DNA from: Streptomyces griseus subsp. griseus
GTDB taxonomy: Bacteria > Actinomycetota > Actinomycetes > Streptomycetales > Streptomycetaceae
Length of the DNA: 64,000 nucleotides
Assembly (NCBI RefSeq): GCF_000720255.1
Contig: NZ_JOJE01000007.1
Coordinates: 186,001-250,000, forward strand
Reading direction: 5' to 3'
This document shows, in pieces, positions 16,622-28,269 of the stretch (its first letter is position 1; each line of letters begins with the position of its first letter). The notes beneath the pieces are model-generated. The model saw only the letters and a list, made by a program, of their open reading frames with translations, did not search any database and was not told where the DNA came from. Made by a program: the position numbers and the translations under genes.

Positions 16622-17806
16622 ATGACGACGGCAAGGACGCCGGGGCACGGCCCGCTCGCCGGTGTGCGCGTGGTCGAGCTGGCCGGCATCGGGCCCGCTC
16701 CGTTCGCCGCCATGCTCCTGGCCGACCTCGGCGCCGACGTCGTCCGCGTGGACCGTCCGGGCGGCGCCGTCCTCGCGATCGACCCCGAGCACGACGTCAC
16801 CAACCGCAACAAGCGCTCCGTGATCGTCGACCTGAAATCCCCGGACGGCCCCGCCCGCGTCCTCGACCTCGCCGCCCGCGCCGACGTGCTCCTGGAGGGC
16901 TACCGCCCCGGAGTCGCCGAACGCCTCGGCGTCGGCCCCGAGGACTGCCACGCCCGCAACCCCCGGCTGGTCTACGCCCGGATGACCGGCTGGGGCCAGG
17001 AGGGCCCCCTCGCCCACCGCGCGGGGCACGACATCGCCTACCTCGCCGTCACCGGCACCCTCGGCATGATCGGCGCCCCCGACGGGCCCCCGGCCGTACC
17101 CGCCAACCTGCTCGGCGACTACGCGGGCGGCTCCCTGTACCTCGTCGTCGGCGTCCTCGCCGCCCTGCACCACTCCCGCGCCACCGGCACCGGCCAGGTC
17201 GTCGACGCCGCCATCGTCGACGGCGCCTCCCACCTCGCCGCGATGATCCACGGCATGCTCGCCGCCGGCGGCTGGCAGGACCGCCGGGGCGCCAACCTCC
17301 TCGACGGCGGCTGCCCGTACTACGGCACCTACGAGACCGCCGACGGCCGGTACATGGCGGTCGGCGCCCTCGAACCGCAGTTCTACGCCCAGTTCCTGGA
17401 CCTCCTCGGCCTCCCCGAGCACGCGGGAGCACGCAAGGACATCACCCGTTGGGGCGAACTGCGCGAGGCGGTCTCCGCCCGCTTCCGGACCCGTACGCGC
17501 GCGGAGTGGACGGCCGTCTTCGAGGGCTCCGACGCGTGCGTGGCGCCGGTGCTGACCCTGCGCGAGGCCCCGCACCACCCGCACCTCGCCGCCCGCGGCA
17601 CCTTCACCGACCACGGCGGCATCACCCAGCCGGCCCCCGCCCCCCGCTTCTCCGCCACCCCGGTCACCGTCCGCACCGGCCCCGCCCGGCCCGGTGCCGA
17701 CACGGAGGCGGTGGCCCGCGACTGGGGGATACCCGGTCTCGCCGAGCCGCGCGAAGGCGGCACCCCGACGGCCGACGGCGCCCGACTGACGGCCGGCGGC
17801 GACTGA
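16622..17806 (+). CDS. CaiB/BaiF-family CoA-transferase (alpha-methylacyl-CoA racemase-like)
   Basis: A 394-residue type III CoA-transferase/racemase. Motifs visible: [14 protein letters not shown] at the start, V-D-R-P near residue 40, [10 protein letters not shown], and [11 protein letters not shown] near residue 140, the GHD histidine-aspartate pair being the catalytic base pair in alpha-methylacyl-CoA racemase. The C-terminal part has C-V-A-P-V-L. It starts an operon-like run with a thiolase 42 bases later and FadB 47 bases after that, so it probably epimerises or activates branched acyl-CoAs for beta-oxidation. Confidence 0.9.
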   Translation: MTTARTPGHGPLAGVRVVELAGIGPAPFAAMLLADLGADVVRVDRPGGAVLAIDPEHDVTNRNKRSVIVDLKSPDGPARVLDLAARADVLLEGYRPGVAERLGVGPEDCHARNPRLVYARMTGWGQEGPLAHRAGHDIAYLAVTGTLGMIGAPDGPPAVPANLLGDYAGGSLYLVVGVLAALHHSRATGTGQVVDAAIVDGASHLAAMIHGMLAAGGWQDRRGANLLDGGCPYYGTYETADGRYMAVGALEPQFYAQFLDLLGLPEHAGARKDITRWGELREAVSARFRTRTRAEWTAVFEGSDACVAPVLTLREAPHHPHLAARGTFTDHGGITQPAPAPRFSATPVTVRTGPARPGADTEAVARDWGIPGLAEPREGGTPTADGARLTAGGD

Positions 17807-17848
17807 CCCGGCCGACCGCTCGACCCACCCTCCTCGAAAGGCTTACCA

Positions 17849-19063
<1,215 letters not shown>

Positions 19064-19110
19064 ATCCCCGGCGGATTCCGGACCCGAGAGACTTCTACGG
19101 AGACCCTGTC

Positions 19111-21288
19111 ATGACTCAGAGCACCACCATCCGCTGGGAACAGGACCGCACCGGCCTCGTCACCCTCCTCATCGACGACCCCGACCAGTCCGCGAACACG
19201 ATGAACCAGGCGTTCCGCGAGTCGCTCGCGGTGATCACCGACCGCCTGGAGGCCGAGAAGGACACCATCCGGGGTGTCATCATCACCTCCGCCAAGAAGA
19301 CCTTCTTCGCCGGCGGCGACCTGCGCGACCTGATCCGCGTCACACCCGAGACCGCCCAGGAACTGTTCGACGGCGGCATGGAGATCAAGCGCAACCTGCG
19401 CCGCATCGAGACCCTCGGCAAGCCGGTCGTCGCCGCGATCAACGGCGCCGCCCTGGGTGGCGGCTACGAACTCGCCCTCGCCTGCCACCACCGGGTCGCC
19501 CTCGACGCACCCGGCTCGAAGATCGGCTGCCCCGAGGTCACCCTCGGCCTGCTCCCCGGCGGCGGCGGTGTCGTGCGCACCGTACGGCTGCTGGGCATCG
19601 CCGACGCCCTCCTCAAGGTCCTCCTCCAGGGCACCCAGTACAGCCCCCGGCGCGCCCTGGACAACGGCCTGGTCCACGAGGTGGCCGACACGCCCGAGGA
19701 CATGCTCGCCAAGGCCCGCGCCTTCATCGACGCCAACCCCGAGTCACAACAGCCCTGGGACAAGCCGGGCTACCGCATCCCCGGCGGCACCCCGGCGAAC
19801 CCCAAGTTCGCGGCGAACCTGCCCGCCTTCCCGGCCACCCTGCGCAAGCAGACCAACGGCGCGCCCTACCCGGCCCCGCGCAACATCCTCGCGGCCGCTG
19901 TGGAGGGCTCCCAGGTCGACTTCGACACCGCGCAGGTCATCGAGGCCCGCTACTTCGTGGAGCTGGCCGCCGGCCAGACCTCGAAGAACATGATCCAGGC
20001 CTTCTTCTTCGACCTCCAGGCTGTCAACTCCGGCGCCAACCGCCCGAAGAACGTCGAGCCGCGCCAAGTCCGCAAGGCCGCGGTCCTGGGTGCGGGCATG
20101 ATGGGCGCCGGCATCGCCTACGCGTGCGCCCGCGCGGGCATCGAGGTGGTCCTCAAGGACGTCTCCCTGGAAGCGGCCCTCAAGGGCAAGGGGTACTCCG
20201 AGACGCTCTGCGCCAAGGCCGTCTCCCGGGGCCGTACCAGCCAGGAGAAGGCCGACGCGCTGCTCGCCCGCATCACACCCACCGCCGACCCGCAGGACCT
20301 GGCCGGCTGTGACGCCGTCATCGAGGCGGTGTTCGAGGACACCTCCCTGAAGCACAAGGTCTTCCAGGAGATCCAGCACATCGTCGCGCCGGACGCGCTG
20401 CTGTGCTCCAACACCTCCACGCTCCCCATCACCGCCCTCGCCGAAGGCGTGGACCGCCAGGGCGACTTCATCGGGCTGCACTTCTTCTCGCCCGTCGACA
20501 AGATGCCGCTCGTCGAGATCATCAAGGGCGAGCGCACCGGCGAGGAGGCGCTCGCGCGCGCCTTCGACCTGGTCCGGCAGATCAAGAAGACGCCGATCGT
20601 CGTCAACGACTCGCGCGGCTTCTTCACCTCACGGGTCATCGGGCACTTCATCAACGAGGGCGTGGCCATGGTCGGCGAGGGCATCGAGCCCGCCTCCGTG
20701 GAACAGGCGGCGGCGCAGGCGGGCTACCCGGCCAAGGTGCTCTCCCTGATGGACGAACTGACGCTCACCCTCCCGCGCAAGATCCGCGGCGAGTCCAAGC
20801 GCGCCGTCGAGGAGGCGGGCGGCACCTGGCAGACGCACCCCGCCGAGGCCGTCATCGACCGCATGGTCGACGAGTTCGGCCGCACCGGCCGCAGCGGCGG
20901 CGCCGGCTTCTACGAGTACGGCGAGGACGGGAAGCGGGCCGGACTCTGGCCGGGGCTGCGCGAGCACTTCACCCGTGAGGGCGCCGAGATCCCCTTCGAG
21001 GACATGCGGGAACGCATGCTCTTCTCCGAGGCCCTCGACACCGTCAGGCTCCTCGAAGAGGGTGTCCTGACGTCCGTGGCCGACGCCAACATCGGCTCGA
21101 TCTTCGGCATCGGCTTCCCCGGCTGGACCGGCGGCGTCCTGCAGTACATCAATGGCTACGACGGTGGCCTGCCCGGTTTCGTGGCCCGCGCGCGTGAGCT
21201 CGCCGCACGCTACGGCGACCGCTTCACCCCGCCCGCCCTGCTGGTGGACAAGGCGGAGAAGGGCGAGACCTTCACGGACGCGCGCTGA
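19111..21288 (+). CDS. fadB: FadB-type bifunctional enoyl-CoA hydratase / 3-hydroxyacyl-CoA dehydrogenase
   Basis: A 725-residue multifunctional beta-oxidation enzyme. Residues 1 to about 200 are a crotonase domain with the oxyanion-hole motif [15 protein letters not shown] and the [13 protein letters not shown] catalytic glutamate region. About residue 327 begins the NAD-binding domain ([10 protein letters not shown]), followed by I-E-A-V-F-E-D, H-F-F-S-P-V and the C-terminal dehydrogenase helices with [12 protein letters not shown] at 19111 has GGAG 9 bases ahead. Its stop lies inside the first unit of a short tandem repeat. Confidence 0.95.
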   Translation: MTQSTTIRWEQDRTGLVTLLIDDPDQSANTMNQAFRESLAVITDRLEAEKDTIRGVIITSAKKTFFAGGDLRDLIRVTPETAQELFDGGMEIKRNLRRIETLGKPVVAAINGAALGGGYELALACHHRVALDAPGSKIGCPEVTLGLLPGGGGVVRTVRLLGIADALLKVLLQGTQYSPRRALDNGLVHEVADTPEDMLAKARAFIDANPESQQPWDKPGYRIPGGTPANPKFAANLPAFPATLRKQTNGAPYPAPRNILAAAVEGSQVDFDTAQVIEARYFVELAAGQTSKNMIQAFFFDLQAVNSGANRPKNVEPRQVRKAAVLGAGMMGAGIAYACARAGIEVVLKDVSLEAALKGKGYSETLCAKAVSRGRTSQEKADALLARITPTADPQDLAGCDAVIEAVFEDTSLKHKVFQEIQHIVAPDALLCSNTSTLPITALAEGVDRQGDFIGLHFFSPVDKMPLVEIIKGERTGEEALARAFDLVRQIKKTPIVVNDSRGFFTSRVIGHFINEGVAMVGEGIEPASVEQAAAQAGYPAKVLSLMDELTLTLPRKIRGESKRAVEEAGGTWQTHPAEAVIDRMVDEFGRTGRSGGAGFYEYGEDGKRAGLWPGLREHFTREGAEIPFEDMRERMLFSEALDTVRLLEEGVLTSVADANIGSIFGIGFPGWTGGVLQYINGYDGGLPGFVARARELAARYGDRFTPPALLVDKAEKGETFTDAR

Positions 21289-21340
21289 GTGAGGACCGCT
21301 GAGTGAGGACCCGCTGAGCGCGGACCGCCGAGTGAGGACC
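21284..21340. repeat. Four tandem 14-15 bp repeats at the fadB stop codon
   Basis: Units GCTGAGTGAGGACC (21284-21297), the same plus C (21298-21312), GCTGAGCGCGGACC (21313-21326) and GCCGAGTGAGGACC (21327-21340). The first includes the fadB stop codon TGA, and the array repeats TGA in different frames. It appears to be replication-slippage expansion of the gene end. Confidence 0.8.
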
Positions 21341-21502
21341 GTGTGAGAAGGAACGCCACGTGACGTGAATTACCGCATGTGACTGGTGCCGCAGGGAAGG
21401 TGCGCAATCGGTCCGTACCGCCGACACGGTGGTACGGGCCGAGTCACGTCAGGACACCCGAGGGAAACCCCGCTCGGGGCGCACCAGAGAGTGGTACCCA
21501 CC

Positions 21503-22972
21503 GTGAGCAGCAAGGACACCGCGCATTCGGCACAGGTAGCCGCCCCTCCGCAGGCGCCCGCGACGCCCGCCGACGCGGGCGACGCCGGTTACAGCAAGGC
21601 CCTCAAGCACCGCCACGTCAACATGATCGCCATCGGCGGCGCGATCGGCACCGGGCTGTTCCTCGGCGCGGGCGGCCGTCTGCACAGCGCGGGCCCCGCG
21701 CTCGCGCTGGCCTACCTCGTCTGCGGGGTCTTCGCCTTCTTCGTCGTGCGGGCCCTGGGCGAGCTGGTTCTGTACCGCCCGTCGTCCGGCTCCTTCGTGT
21801 CGTACGCGCGCGAGTTCCTCGGTGAGAAGGGCGCCTATGTCGCCGGCTGGATGTACTTCCTGAACTGGTCGACGACCGGCATCGCCGACATCACCGCGAT
21901 CGCGCTCTACACGCACTACTGGAGCTTGTTCACGAGCGTCCCCCAGTGGCTGCTCGCCCTGATCGCGCTCGCCGTCGTCCTCGCGGTCAACCTGATCTCG
22001 GTGAAGTACTTCGGCGAGATGGAGTTCTGGTTCGCGATCATCAAGGTCGCCACACTCGTCGGCTTCATGCTGATCGGCATCTTCCTGCTCGCCACCCAGC
22101 ACGACGTGGACGGCTCCACGCCCGGCCTGCACGTGATCACCGGAAACGGCGGGGTCTTCCCGCACGGCGTGATGCCCGTCGTCCTCGTCATGCAGGGCGT
22201 GATCTTCGCGTACGCCGCCCTGGAGCTGGTCGGCGTCGCCGCGGGCGAGACCGCGGAGCCGGAGAAGGTCGTCCCGCGCGCGGTGAACTCGATCATGTGG
22301 CGGGTCGGCCTGTTCTACGTCGGCTCGGTCGTCCTGCTCGCCCTGCTGCTGCCTGGCTCGGTCTACTCGGGCGACCAGAGCCCCTTCGTCACGGTCCTGT
22401 CGAAGATCGGCATCCCGGCCGCCGGCGACGTGATGAACCTGGTCGTCCTGACGGCCGCGATGTCGTCCCTGAACTCGGGCCTGTACTCCACCGGCCGTAT
22501 CCTGCGCTCCATGGCGATGGCGGGCTCCGCCCCCAAGTTCACCGCCCGCATGAACCGCAGCCAGGTCCCCTACGGCGGCATCCTGCTCACCTGCGCGGTG
22601 TGCGTGCTGGGTGTCGGCCTGAACTACCTGGTGCCGAGCCAGGCCTTCGAGATCGTGCTGAACATCGCCTCGCTCGGCGTCGTCAGCACCTGGGTGATCA
22701 TCATGATCTGTCACCTGGTCTTCGTGCGCCGTGCCAACTCCGGGCTGGTCGCCCGGCCCTCCTTCCGGCTGCCGGGCAGCCCGGTCACGGAGATCACGAC
22801 GATCACCTTCCTGCTGGCCGTGCTGGGTCTGATGTGGAACGACCCCGAGGTCGGCCGCAGGACCCTCCTGCTCGTCCCCGTCATCGCCGTCGCCCTCGTC
22901 GCCGGCTGGTTCGGGATCCGCCGCAGGGTCACCGAGACCGCCGACCAGGAACTCTCCGACCTCACGAAGTAG
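21503..22972 (+). CDS. Amino-acid permease (APC superfamily, AAT family)
   Basis: A 489-residue inner-membrane transporter with about 12 membrane helices. The start of helix 1 shows the AAT hallmark M-I-A-I-G-G-A-I-G-T-G-L-F-L-G-A-G near residue 37, followed by G-P-A-L-A-L-A-Y and F-V-S-Y-A-R-E-F. E-L-V-G-V-A-A-G-E and later S-S-L-N-S-G-L-Y-S-T-G-R also match the GABA/asparagine/proline permease group. The exact substrate is unclear; the closest by pattern is the AnsP/GabP type. GTG at 21503 was chosen because a frame extension upstream has no homology; its ribosome site is weak. Confidence 0.9.
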   Translation: MSSKDTAHSAQVAAPPQAPATPADAGDAGYSKALKHRHVNMIAIGGAIGTGLFLGAGGRLHSAGPALALAYLVCGVFAFFVVRALGELVLYRPSSGSFVSYAREFLGEKGAYVAGWMYFLNWSTTGIADITAIALYTHYWSLFTSVPQWLLALIALAVVLAVNLISVKYFGEMEFWFAIIKVATLVGFMLIGIFLLATQHDVDGSTPGLHVITGNGGVFPHGVMPVVLVMQGVIFAYAALELVGVAAGETAEPEKVVPRAVNSIMWRVGLFYVGSVVLLALLLPGSVYSGDQSPFVTVLSKIGIPAAGDVMNLVVLTAAMSSLNSGLYSTGRILRSMAMAGSAPKFTARMNRSQVPYGGILLTCAVCVLGVGLNYLVPSQAFEIVLNIASLGVVSTWVIIMICHLVFVRRANSGLVARPSFRLPGSPVTEITTITFLLAVLGLMWNDPEVGRRTLLLVPVIAVALVAGWFGIRRRVTETADQELSDLTK

Positions 22973-23050
22973 CGGGCCACGGCCACTGGCCACGACCACC
23001 GGAACCTGAGGATCAGCATCGATGTCAGTGGCACCGCCTACGGTGGCGCC

Positions 23051-23539
23051 ATGTCGGAGATCACGTACGTCAAGGGTGACGCCGGCGCGCCGTCGGTCAA
23101 GGGCGTCAAGGTGATCGCCCATGTCTGCAACGACATCGGGGGATGGGGCAAGGGTTTCGTCGTGGCGCTGTCGCGCCGCTGGCCGCAGTCCGAGGAGGCG
23201 TACCGCGCCTGGCACCGCGCCCGCGCCTCCAACGACTTCGGGCTCGGCGCGCTCCAGATGATCCAGGTCGAGCGGGACGTGTGGGTGGCCAACATGATCG
23301 GCCAGCGGGGCATCCGGACGGGCAGCAAGGGCGTCCCCGTCCGCTACGAGGCCATCGACACCGCGCTGACCCGCCTGGCCGACGAGGCCCTCGCCCTCGA
23401 CGCCTCCGTGCACATGCCCCGGATAGGCTGCGGCCTCGCCGGCGGGAAGTGGTCCCACGTCGAGCCGCTGATCACCGAGCGTCTGGTGCGGCGGGGCGTC
23501 GCCGTGACGGTGTACGACCACGGGGAGGGCGCCGGGTGA
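23051..23539 (+). CDS. Macrodomain protein (ADP-ribose binding / processing)
   Basis: A 162-residue single macrodomain. Ligand-loop motifs are I-T-Y-V-K-G-D-A near residue 5, H-V-C-N-D-I-G-G-W-G-K-G-F near residue 28, and P-R-I-G-C-G-L-A-G-G-K-W near residue 125, matching the Appr-1''-p processing type. It may hydrolyse ADP-ribose phosphates or remove ADP-ribose from proteins or nucleic acid. It stands alone between a permease and a convergent peptidase; no ADP-ribosyltransferase partner is nearby. Confidence 0.9.
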   Translation: MSEITYVKGDAGAPSVKGVKVIAHVCNDIGGWGKGFVVALSRRWPQSEEAYRAWHRARASNDFGLGALQMIQVERDVWVANMIGQRGIRTGSKGVPVRYEAIDTALTRLADEALALDASVHMPRIGCGLAGGKWSHVEPLITERLVRRGVAVTVYDHGEGAG

Positions 23540-23568
23540 GCCGCGGCCGAGCAGGCCCAGCGGGCCCG

Positions 23569-23600
23569 GTGCGGCCCGGAGCCCGCGCCCCGGGCCGCAC
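23569..23600. terminator. Bidirectional terminator between macrodomain and aminopeptidase genes
   Basis: GTGCGGCCCGG (23569-23579) pairs perfectly with CCGGGCCGCAC (23590-23600) over a 10-nt loop, centred between two convergent genes. Confidence 0.8.
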
Positions 23601-23616
23601 ACAGGTGGACCGGATC

Positions 23617-25110
23617 TCAGTGCCCGTGCACCGAGTTCGTCGCCGCGATCTTCTGCCATGACTTCGGCTGCCGCGGCTCGGCCGACGTCTTGGCGATGGA
23701 CGCCCCGGCCGCCGCGGGAGCCGCCGGCTTCGACGGCTGGAACAGCCAGGTGTCGAACAGCCCGCCCAACTGCTGCCCGGAGACCGCCTCGGCGTACGCC
23801 CGGAAGTCGGCGACCGTCGCGTTGCCGTACGCGTACTTCTTCGGCCAGCCCTTCAGCACGGCGAAGAACGCCTCGTCGCCGATCTCGTTGCGCAGCGCCT
23901 GCAGGGCCAGCGCTCCCCGGTCGTAGACCGCGCTGTCGAACTGGTGCTCAGGGCCCGGGTCACCCGGCTCGACCGTCCAGAACGGGTCGTCGGCCGGGTG
24001 CGAGGCGTAGACGTAGTCCGCGAGCTCCTGGGCCGTGCCCTCGTCCTCGTGCTCGGACCACAGCCACTGCGCGTACCGCGCGAAGCCCTCGTTGATCCAG
24101 ATGTCCTTCCAGCCGGCGACGGACACCAGGTCGCCGTACCACTGGTGGGCCAGCTCGTGCACGACCACGGAGGTGTTGGTCCCGTTCGCGAACTGCCGCG
24201 GGCTGTAGTACGGCCGGGTCTGCGTCTCCAGCGCGTACCCGGTGGTCGTGTTCGGCACGTACCCGCCGAGCGCGTTGAAGGGGTACGGCCCGTAGTACCC
24301 GGCCAGCCAGTCGGCGATCTCCCCGGTCCGCTCGACGCTCGCCCGCGCCGCGCCGTAGTTGTCGCCCAGGTCCTTGCTGTAGGCGTTGACGACCGGGATG
24401 CCGCTCTCCGTCGTCCCGGTGGTGACGTCGAACTTCCCCACCGCGAGCGTGGCCAGATACGTGGCCTGCGGCTTGTTGGAGCGCCAGTTGTAGCGGGTCC
24501 ACCCGGCACGGGAACTCGACGACTGAAGGGTGCCGTTGGAGATGGCCTGCGAGCCGTCGGGGACCAGCACGGACACGTCGTAGGTGGCCTTGTCGAGCGG
24601 GTGGTCGTTGCTCGGGAACCACCACCAGGCCGCCTCGGGCTCGTTCGCGGCAACCCCGCCGTCCGGTGTGCGGTGCCAGCTCGTGAAGCCGTACGCCTGC
24701 TTCGACGACGGCACCCCGCGGTAGCGCACCACGACGGTGATGGCCGTGCCCTTGTCCAGCGGGGTCTTCGGCGTGATCTCCAGCTCGTGCTCACCCGACG
24801 TCGAGAACGACGCCTTCGCGCCGTTGACCCGGACCTCCTCGACGTCCAGCAGGAAGTCCAGATCGAACCGGGACAGATCCTGTGTCGTGCGGGCCAGCAG
24901 CGTCGCGGTGCCCTCCAGTTCGTCCGTGGCGGGCTGGTACTTCAGCCGCAGGTCGTAGTGGGAGACGTCGTAGCCGCCGTTGCCGTAGTCCGGGTAGTAG
25001 GGGTCGCCGATGCCCGGCGCGCCAGGAGTGTGACTCGCGGCCGATGCCGGGATCGCCAGCAACAGGGAAGCGGCAGCGAGTGCGCCCGGCGCGATGATTC
25101 TGCGGTGCAC
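23617..25110 (-). CDS. Secreted M1-family aminopeptidase
   Basis: A 497-residue exported zinc metallopeptidase. Residues 1-25 form a signal peptide ending A-S-A. The zinc site is H318-E319-L-A-H322 with the third ligand E341 in W-I-N-E-G-F-A-R-Y. The exopeptidase loop is G-Y-A-L-E-T-Q-T-R-P about 40 residues before. The N-terminal domain is the saddle-like M1 domain. At about 500 residues it is shorter than PepN, lacking the C-terminal helical domain, as in other secreted actinobacterial M1 enzymes. GTG at 25110 has GGAG 6 bases ahead. It is divergent from another secreted peptidase 158 bases away, so the two may share control. Confidence 0.93.
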   Translation of the reverse strand: MHRRIIAPGALAAASLLLAIPASAASHTPGAPGIGDPYYPDYGNGGYDVSHYDLRLKYQPATDELEGTATLLARTTQDLSRFDLDFLLDVEEVRVNGAKASFSTSGEHELEITPKTPLDKGTAITVVVRYRGVPSSKQAYGFTSWHRTPDGGVAANEPEAAWWWFPSNDHPLDKATYDVSVLVPDGSQAISNGTLQSSSSRAGWTRYNWRSNKPQATYLATLAVGKFDVTTGTTESGIPVVNAYSKDLGDNYGAARASVERTGEIADWLAGYYGPYPFNALGGYVPNTTTGYALETQTRPYYSPRQFANGTNTSVVVHELAHQWYGDLVSVAGWKDIWINEGFARYAQWLWSEHEDEGTAQELADYVYASHPADDPFWTVEPGDPGPEHQFDSAVYDRGALALQALRNEIGDEAFFAVLKGWPKKYAYGNATVADFRAYAEAVSGQQLGGLFDTWLFQPSKPAAPAAAGASIAKTSAEPRQPKSWQKIAATNSVHGH

Positions 25111-25267
25111 GAAAGCTCCAAGTCGTAGGGGCGACAAGTCTGTGTGAAGCCTATTCAGACCCTGTGGCTCCTGGCGTGTCCACAACGCCCCCTGTCACAC
25201 GATCGCCATTCGGCCGTCACGAACCCGACGCCCCCTCAGATGCCTCCTTTTGCAGGGGAGTTGACCG

Positions 25268-27232
25268 ATGTACCGTCCGCGCATGCCGAAACGCACGCGA
25301 TTGACGACCTCGAGAACGCTCGCGACCACGGTCATCACCCTGCTCGTGGCCGCGTTCCTCACCCCCGCCGCGGCCCAGGCCGGCCCCCGCGAGAGCAGGC
25401 CGGTCTACTCCTACGACAACGCCGTCCGCGAGGCCGTCTGGGTGGACACCGGCCTCGACACCGACGGCGACGGCAGCACCGACCGGGTCGCCGCCGACAT
25501 CGTCCGCCCCCGCGAACCCGCCCAGCGGGGCCGGAAGATCCCGGTCATCATGGACGCCAGCCCTTACTACTCCTGCTGCGGCCGCGGGAACGAGAGCCAG
25601 AAGAAGACGTACGACGCGGCCGGCAACGTCGTCCAGGCGCCGCTCTTCTACGACAACTACTTCGTGCCGCGCGGCTACGCGTTCGTCGCCGTGGACCTGT
25701 CCGGAACCAATCGCTCCGACGGCTGCGTCGACGTCGGCGGCCGCTCCGACATCCAGTCCGCCAAGGCCGTCGTCGACTGGCTGAACGGCCGCGCCAAGGC
25801 GTACACCACCCGCACCGGCGGCACCCGCGTCAAGGCCGGCTGGACCAACGGCCGCACCGGAATGATCGGCAAGAGCTGGGACGGCACCATCGCCAACGGT
25901 GTCGCCGCCACCGGGGTCGAGGGACTGAGGACCATCGTCCCGATCAGCGCCATCTCCTCCTGGTACGACTACTACTTCCAGCAGGGCGCCCCGCTGTACG
26001 ACTCCGGCCCCGACTGGCTGTCGAACTACGTCGACAGTCCCGACGCCCGCGCCAAGTGCGCCGCCGTCCAGCACAAGCTCGTCGACGGTGCCCCGCGCAC
26101 CGGTGACTGGACGCCGCTGTGGACCGAGCGGAACTACGTGAAGGCCGCGAACAAGGTCAGGGCGAGTGTCTTCCTGATCCACGGCATGCAGGACCTCAAC
26201 GTGCGGATGAAGCACGTCGGCCAATGGTGGGACGCCCTCGGCAGGAGCGGTGTGGAGCGCAAGATCTGGCTCTCCCAGACCGGCCACGTCGACCCGTTCG
26301 ACTTCCGCCGCGCCACCTGGGTCGACACCCTGCACCGCTGGTTCGACCACGAACTGCTGGGATACGACAACGGCATCGACCGGGAACCCGTGGCCGACAT
26401 CGAGCGCCACCCCGATCAGTGGGTCACCTCGAAGTCCTGGCCGCCGCGCGGCACGGACACCACCACCCTGCGCCCGGCCCCGGGCACCCAGCCGGGCGTC
26501 GGCACGCTGGGCCTGCGCAAGGCCACTGGCAGCGAGACCTTCACCGACGACCCCAGGCTCGGCGAGACCGACTGGGCCGCGCGGATCGACACCCCGACCT
26601 CCGACAAGGCCGGCTTCACCACCGGGCCCCTCACCCGGGACCTGCGTCTGTCCGGCTCCTCCAAGGTCACCGTCACCGCGACCCCCAGCACCACGACGGC
26701 CCACCTGAGCGCCGTCCTCGTCGACCTCGGCCCGGACACCATCCGCGACTACGCCGACGCCGCCGAGGGCATCACCACCCTCACCGACCGCACCTGCTGG
26801 GGCGCGAGCACGCCCGGCGACAGCGCCTGCTTCAAGAAGACCGCGGCGAAGACAGCCGCCGTCGACCACACGATCGTCAGCCGTGGCTGGGCCGACCTCG
26901 GCAACCACGCCTCCGACCTCCGCGGGGAGCCGCTCACCCCGGGCAGGGCCTACACCATCACCCTCGACCTGGCCGCCACCGACCATGTCGTCCCCCGGGG
27001 CCACCGCCTCGCACTGATCGTCGCGGGCACGGACAAGGACCTCATCGACCCCCCGTCCACCACCCCCGCCCTCACCCTCGACCTGTCCCGCACCTTAGCC
27101 AAGGTCCCCCTGGTCGGCGGCGCGAAGGCCTTCGCCGACGCCACGGCCGGATCACGAACGGCACCTGACGAGGCAACGGTCCTGGACGGCGTACGGGCTC
27201 CGTCGCGCGCTGACCGCGTTCCGGGCCGGTAG
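25268..27232 (+). CDS. Secreted X-Pro dipeptidyl-peptidase (S15/CocE family), TTA-containing
   Basis: A 654-residue exported serine peptidase. The signal peptide covers about residues 1-39 (ends A-Q-A). The alpha/beta-hydrolase triad is visible: S203 in G-K-S-W-D-G-T, D309 in H-G-M-Q-D-L-N-V and H340 in Q-T-G-H-V-D-P-F. The C-terminal third is the jelly-roll domain of S15 enzymes. It cleaves X-Pro dipeptides or related esters/amides. GGGGAG 8 bases ahead of the ATG at 25268 supports that start. Leu610 (bases 27095-27097) is encoded by TTA, the rare codon read by the bldA tRNA, so full translation may be tied to development. The extreme C terminus after that is low in homology. Confidence 0.9.
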   Translation: MYRPRMPKRTRLTTSRTLATTVITLLVAAFLTPAAAQAGPRESRPVYSYDNAVREAVWVDTGLDTDGDGSTDRVAADIVRPREPAQRGRKIPVIMDASPYYSCCGRGNESQKKTYDAAGNVVQAPLFYDNYFVPRGYAFVAVDLSGTNRSDGCVDVGGRSDIQSAKAVVDWLNGRAKAYTTRTGGTRVKAGWTNGRTGMIGKSWDGTIANGVAATGVEGLRTIVPISAISSWYDYYFQQGAPLYDSGPDWLSNYVDSPDARAKCAAVQHKLVDGAPRTGDWTPLWTERNYVKAANKVRASVFLIHGMQDLNVRMKHVGQWWDALGRSGVERKIWLSQTGHVDPFDFRRATWVDTLHRWFDHELLGYDNGIDREPVADIERHPDQWVTSKSWPPRGTDTTTLRPAPGTQPGVGTLGLRKATGSETFTDDPRLGETDWAARIDTPTSDKAGFTTGPLTRDLRLSGSSKVTVTATPSTTTAHLSAVLVDLGPDTIRDYADAAEGITTLTDRTCWGASTPGDSACFKKTAAKTAAVDHTIVSRGWADLGNHASDLRGEPLTPGRAYTITLDLAATDHVVPRGHRLALIVAGTDKDLIDPPSTTPALTLDLSRTLAKVPLVGGAKAFADATAGSRTAPDEATVLDGVRAPSRADRVPGR

Positions 27233-27249
27233 GAATCGGGATCCAGCAG

Positions 27250-28203
27250 TCAGGAGGAGGCGGCCAGTGCGGCCGCCTCCTCCGCGCAGCCCCAGGCGAC
27301 CGTCACCCCGGCACCGCCGTGTCCGTAGTTGTGCACGCACACCCGCCCGTCCGGCAGCACCTCGCGCTCCAGACGGACCGTCGGCCGGGCGGGCCGCAGC
27401 CCCACCCGGTGTTCGAGGACCCGTGCCCCGGCGATCTCCGGCCGCAGCGCGGCGCACCGCCGGACGATCGCCTCGGCCACCTCGGGGTCCGGCTCCAGCG
27501 ACCAGGCGTTGTCGTCCGCCGTCCCGCCGAGAACCAGCCGTCCGGGCTGCGGGAACAGGTACGCGGTCGTGCCGTCCGGCGCGCTGGAGACGACCCAGGT
27601 GTCGATCCCGGGGTTCTCCACGACGACCAACTGCCCCCGCACCGGCCACACGGACGGGTCAGGCACCAGGTCCCGGGCGCCCAGCCCGGTGCAGTTGACC
27701 ACCACCGGCGCCGCGACCTCCGGGAGAGCGGCGACCGGACGCTCCTCCACCGTGCCGCCCGCCCTCAGCAACCGCTCCCGCAGCCACGGCAGATGGACCG
27801 GCATGTCGATCAGCGGCAACCGCGCCCACACGCCCGACCCCGCGTACTCGTCCGCCGACGACGCCCGCACCCCGGGCAGCCTGCCCGCCGCCCACTCACC
27901 GACCTCGTCCGGCTCCGTCTCGCCCTGTACCCCTTCGACCATGCGTACCCCGGTCTCGTCCGGGCGCAGCGCCAGCTCCTCGTACACGTCGAGGGACCGC
28001 AGCGCCCACTGCCGCGCCGAGGCCACCGGAGCGATGCGGTAGGGCCACCACAGCGCACCCGCGACCACCGAGGTGGTCCGCTCCACCGGATCCCGCGTCC
28101 ACACCCGCACCCGCCGGCCGCGCTCCGCCAGGACGACGGCCGTCGTCAGGCCGATGACACCGCCACCGACGACCACCACGTCGCCACTCTGTTCGCTCGT
28201 CAC
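27250..28203 (-). CDS. D-amino-acid oxidase (FAD-dependent)
   Basis: A 317-residue FAD oxidoreductase of the DAO family, which oxidises D-amino acids to 2-oxo acids, ammonia and H2O2. Residues 8-20 carry the dinucleotide motif V-V-V-G-G-G-V-I-G-L; substrate and FAD-contact motifs include G-A-L-W-W-P-Y, N-C-T-G-L-G-A, P-V-R-G-Q and the C-terminal H-N-Y-G-H-G-G-A-G-V-T family signature. GTG start. Convergent with the X-Pro peptidase, 17 bases apart. Confidence 0.93.
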   Translation of the reverse strand: MTSEQSGDVVVVGGGVIGLTTAVVLAERGRRVRVWTRDPVERTTSVVAGALWWPYRIAPVASARQWALRSLDVYEELALRPDETGVRMVEGVQGETEPDEVGEWAAGRLPGVRASSADEYAGSGVWARLPLIDMPVHLPWLRERLLRAGGTVEERPVAALPEVAAPVVVNCTGLGARDLVPDPSVWPVRGQLVVVENPGIDTWVVSSAPDGTTAYLFPQPGRLVLGGTADDNAWSLEPDPEVAEAIVRRCAALRPEIAGARVLEHRVGLRPARPTVRLEREVLPDGRVCVHNYGHGGAGVTVAWGCAEEAAALAASS

Positions 28204-28269
28204 GCGGGGACGTTAGCCGAACATGTCACGCCGTGCTCACCTCGCCCCCTTCCTGGGGATACTCACAGC

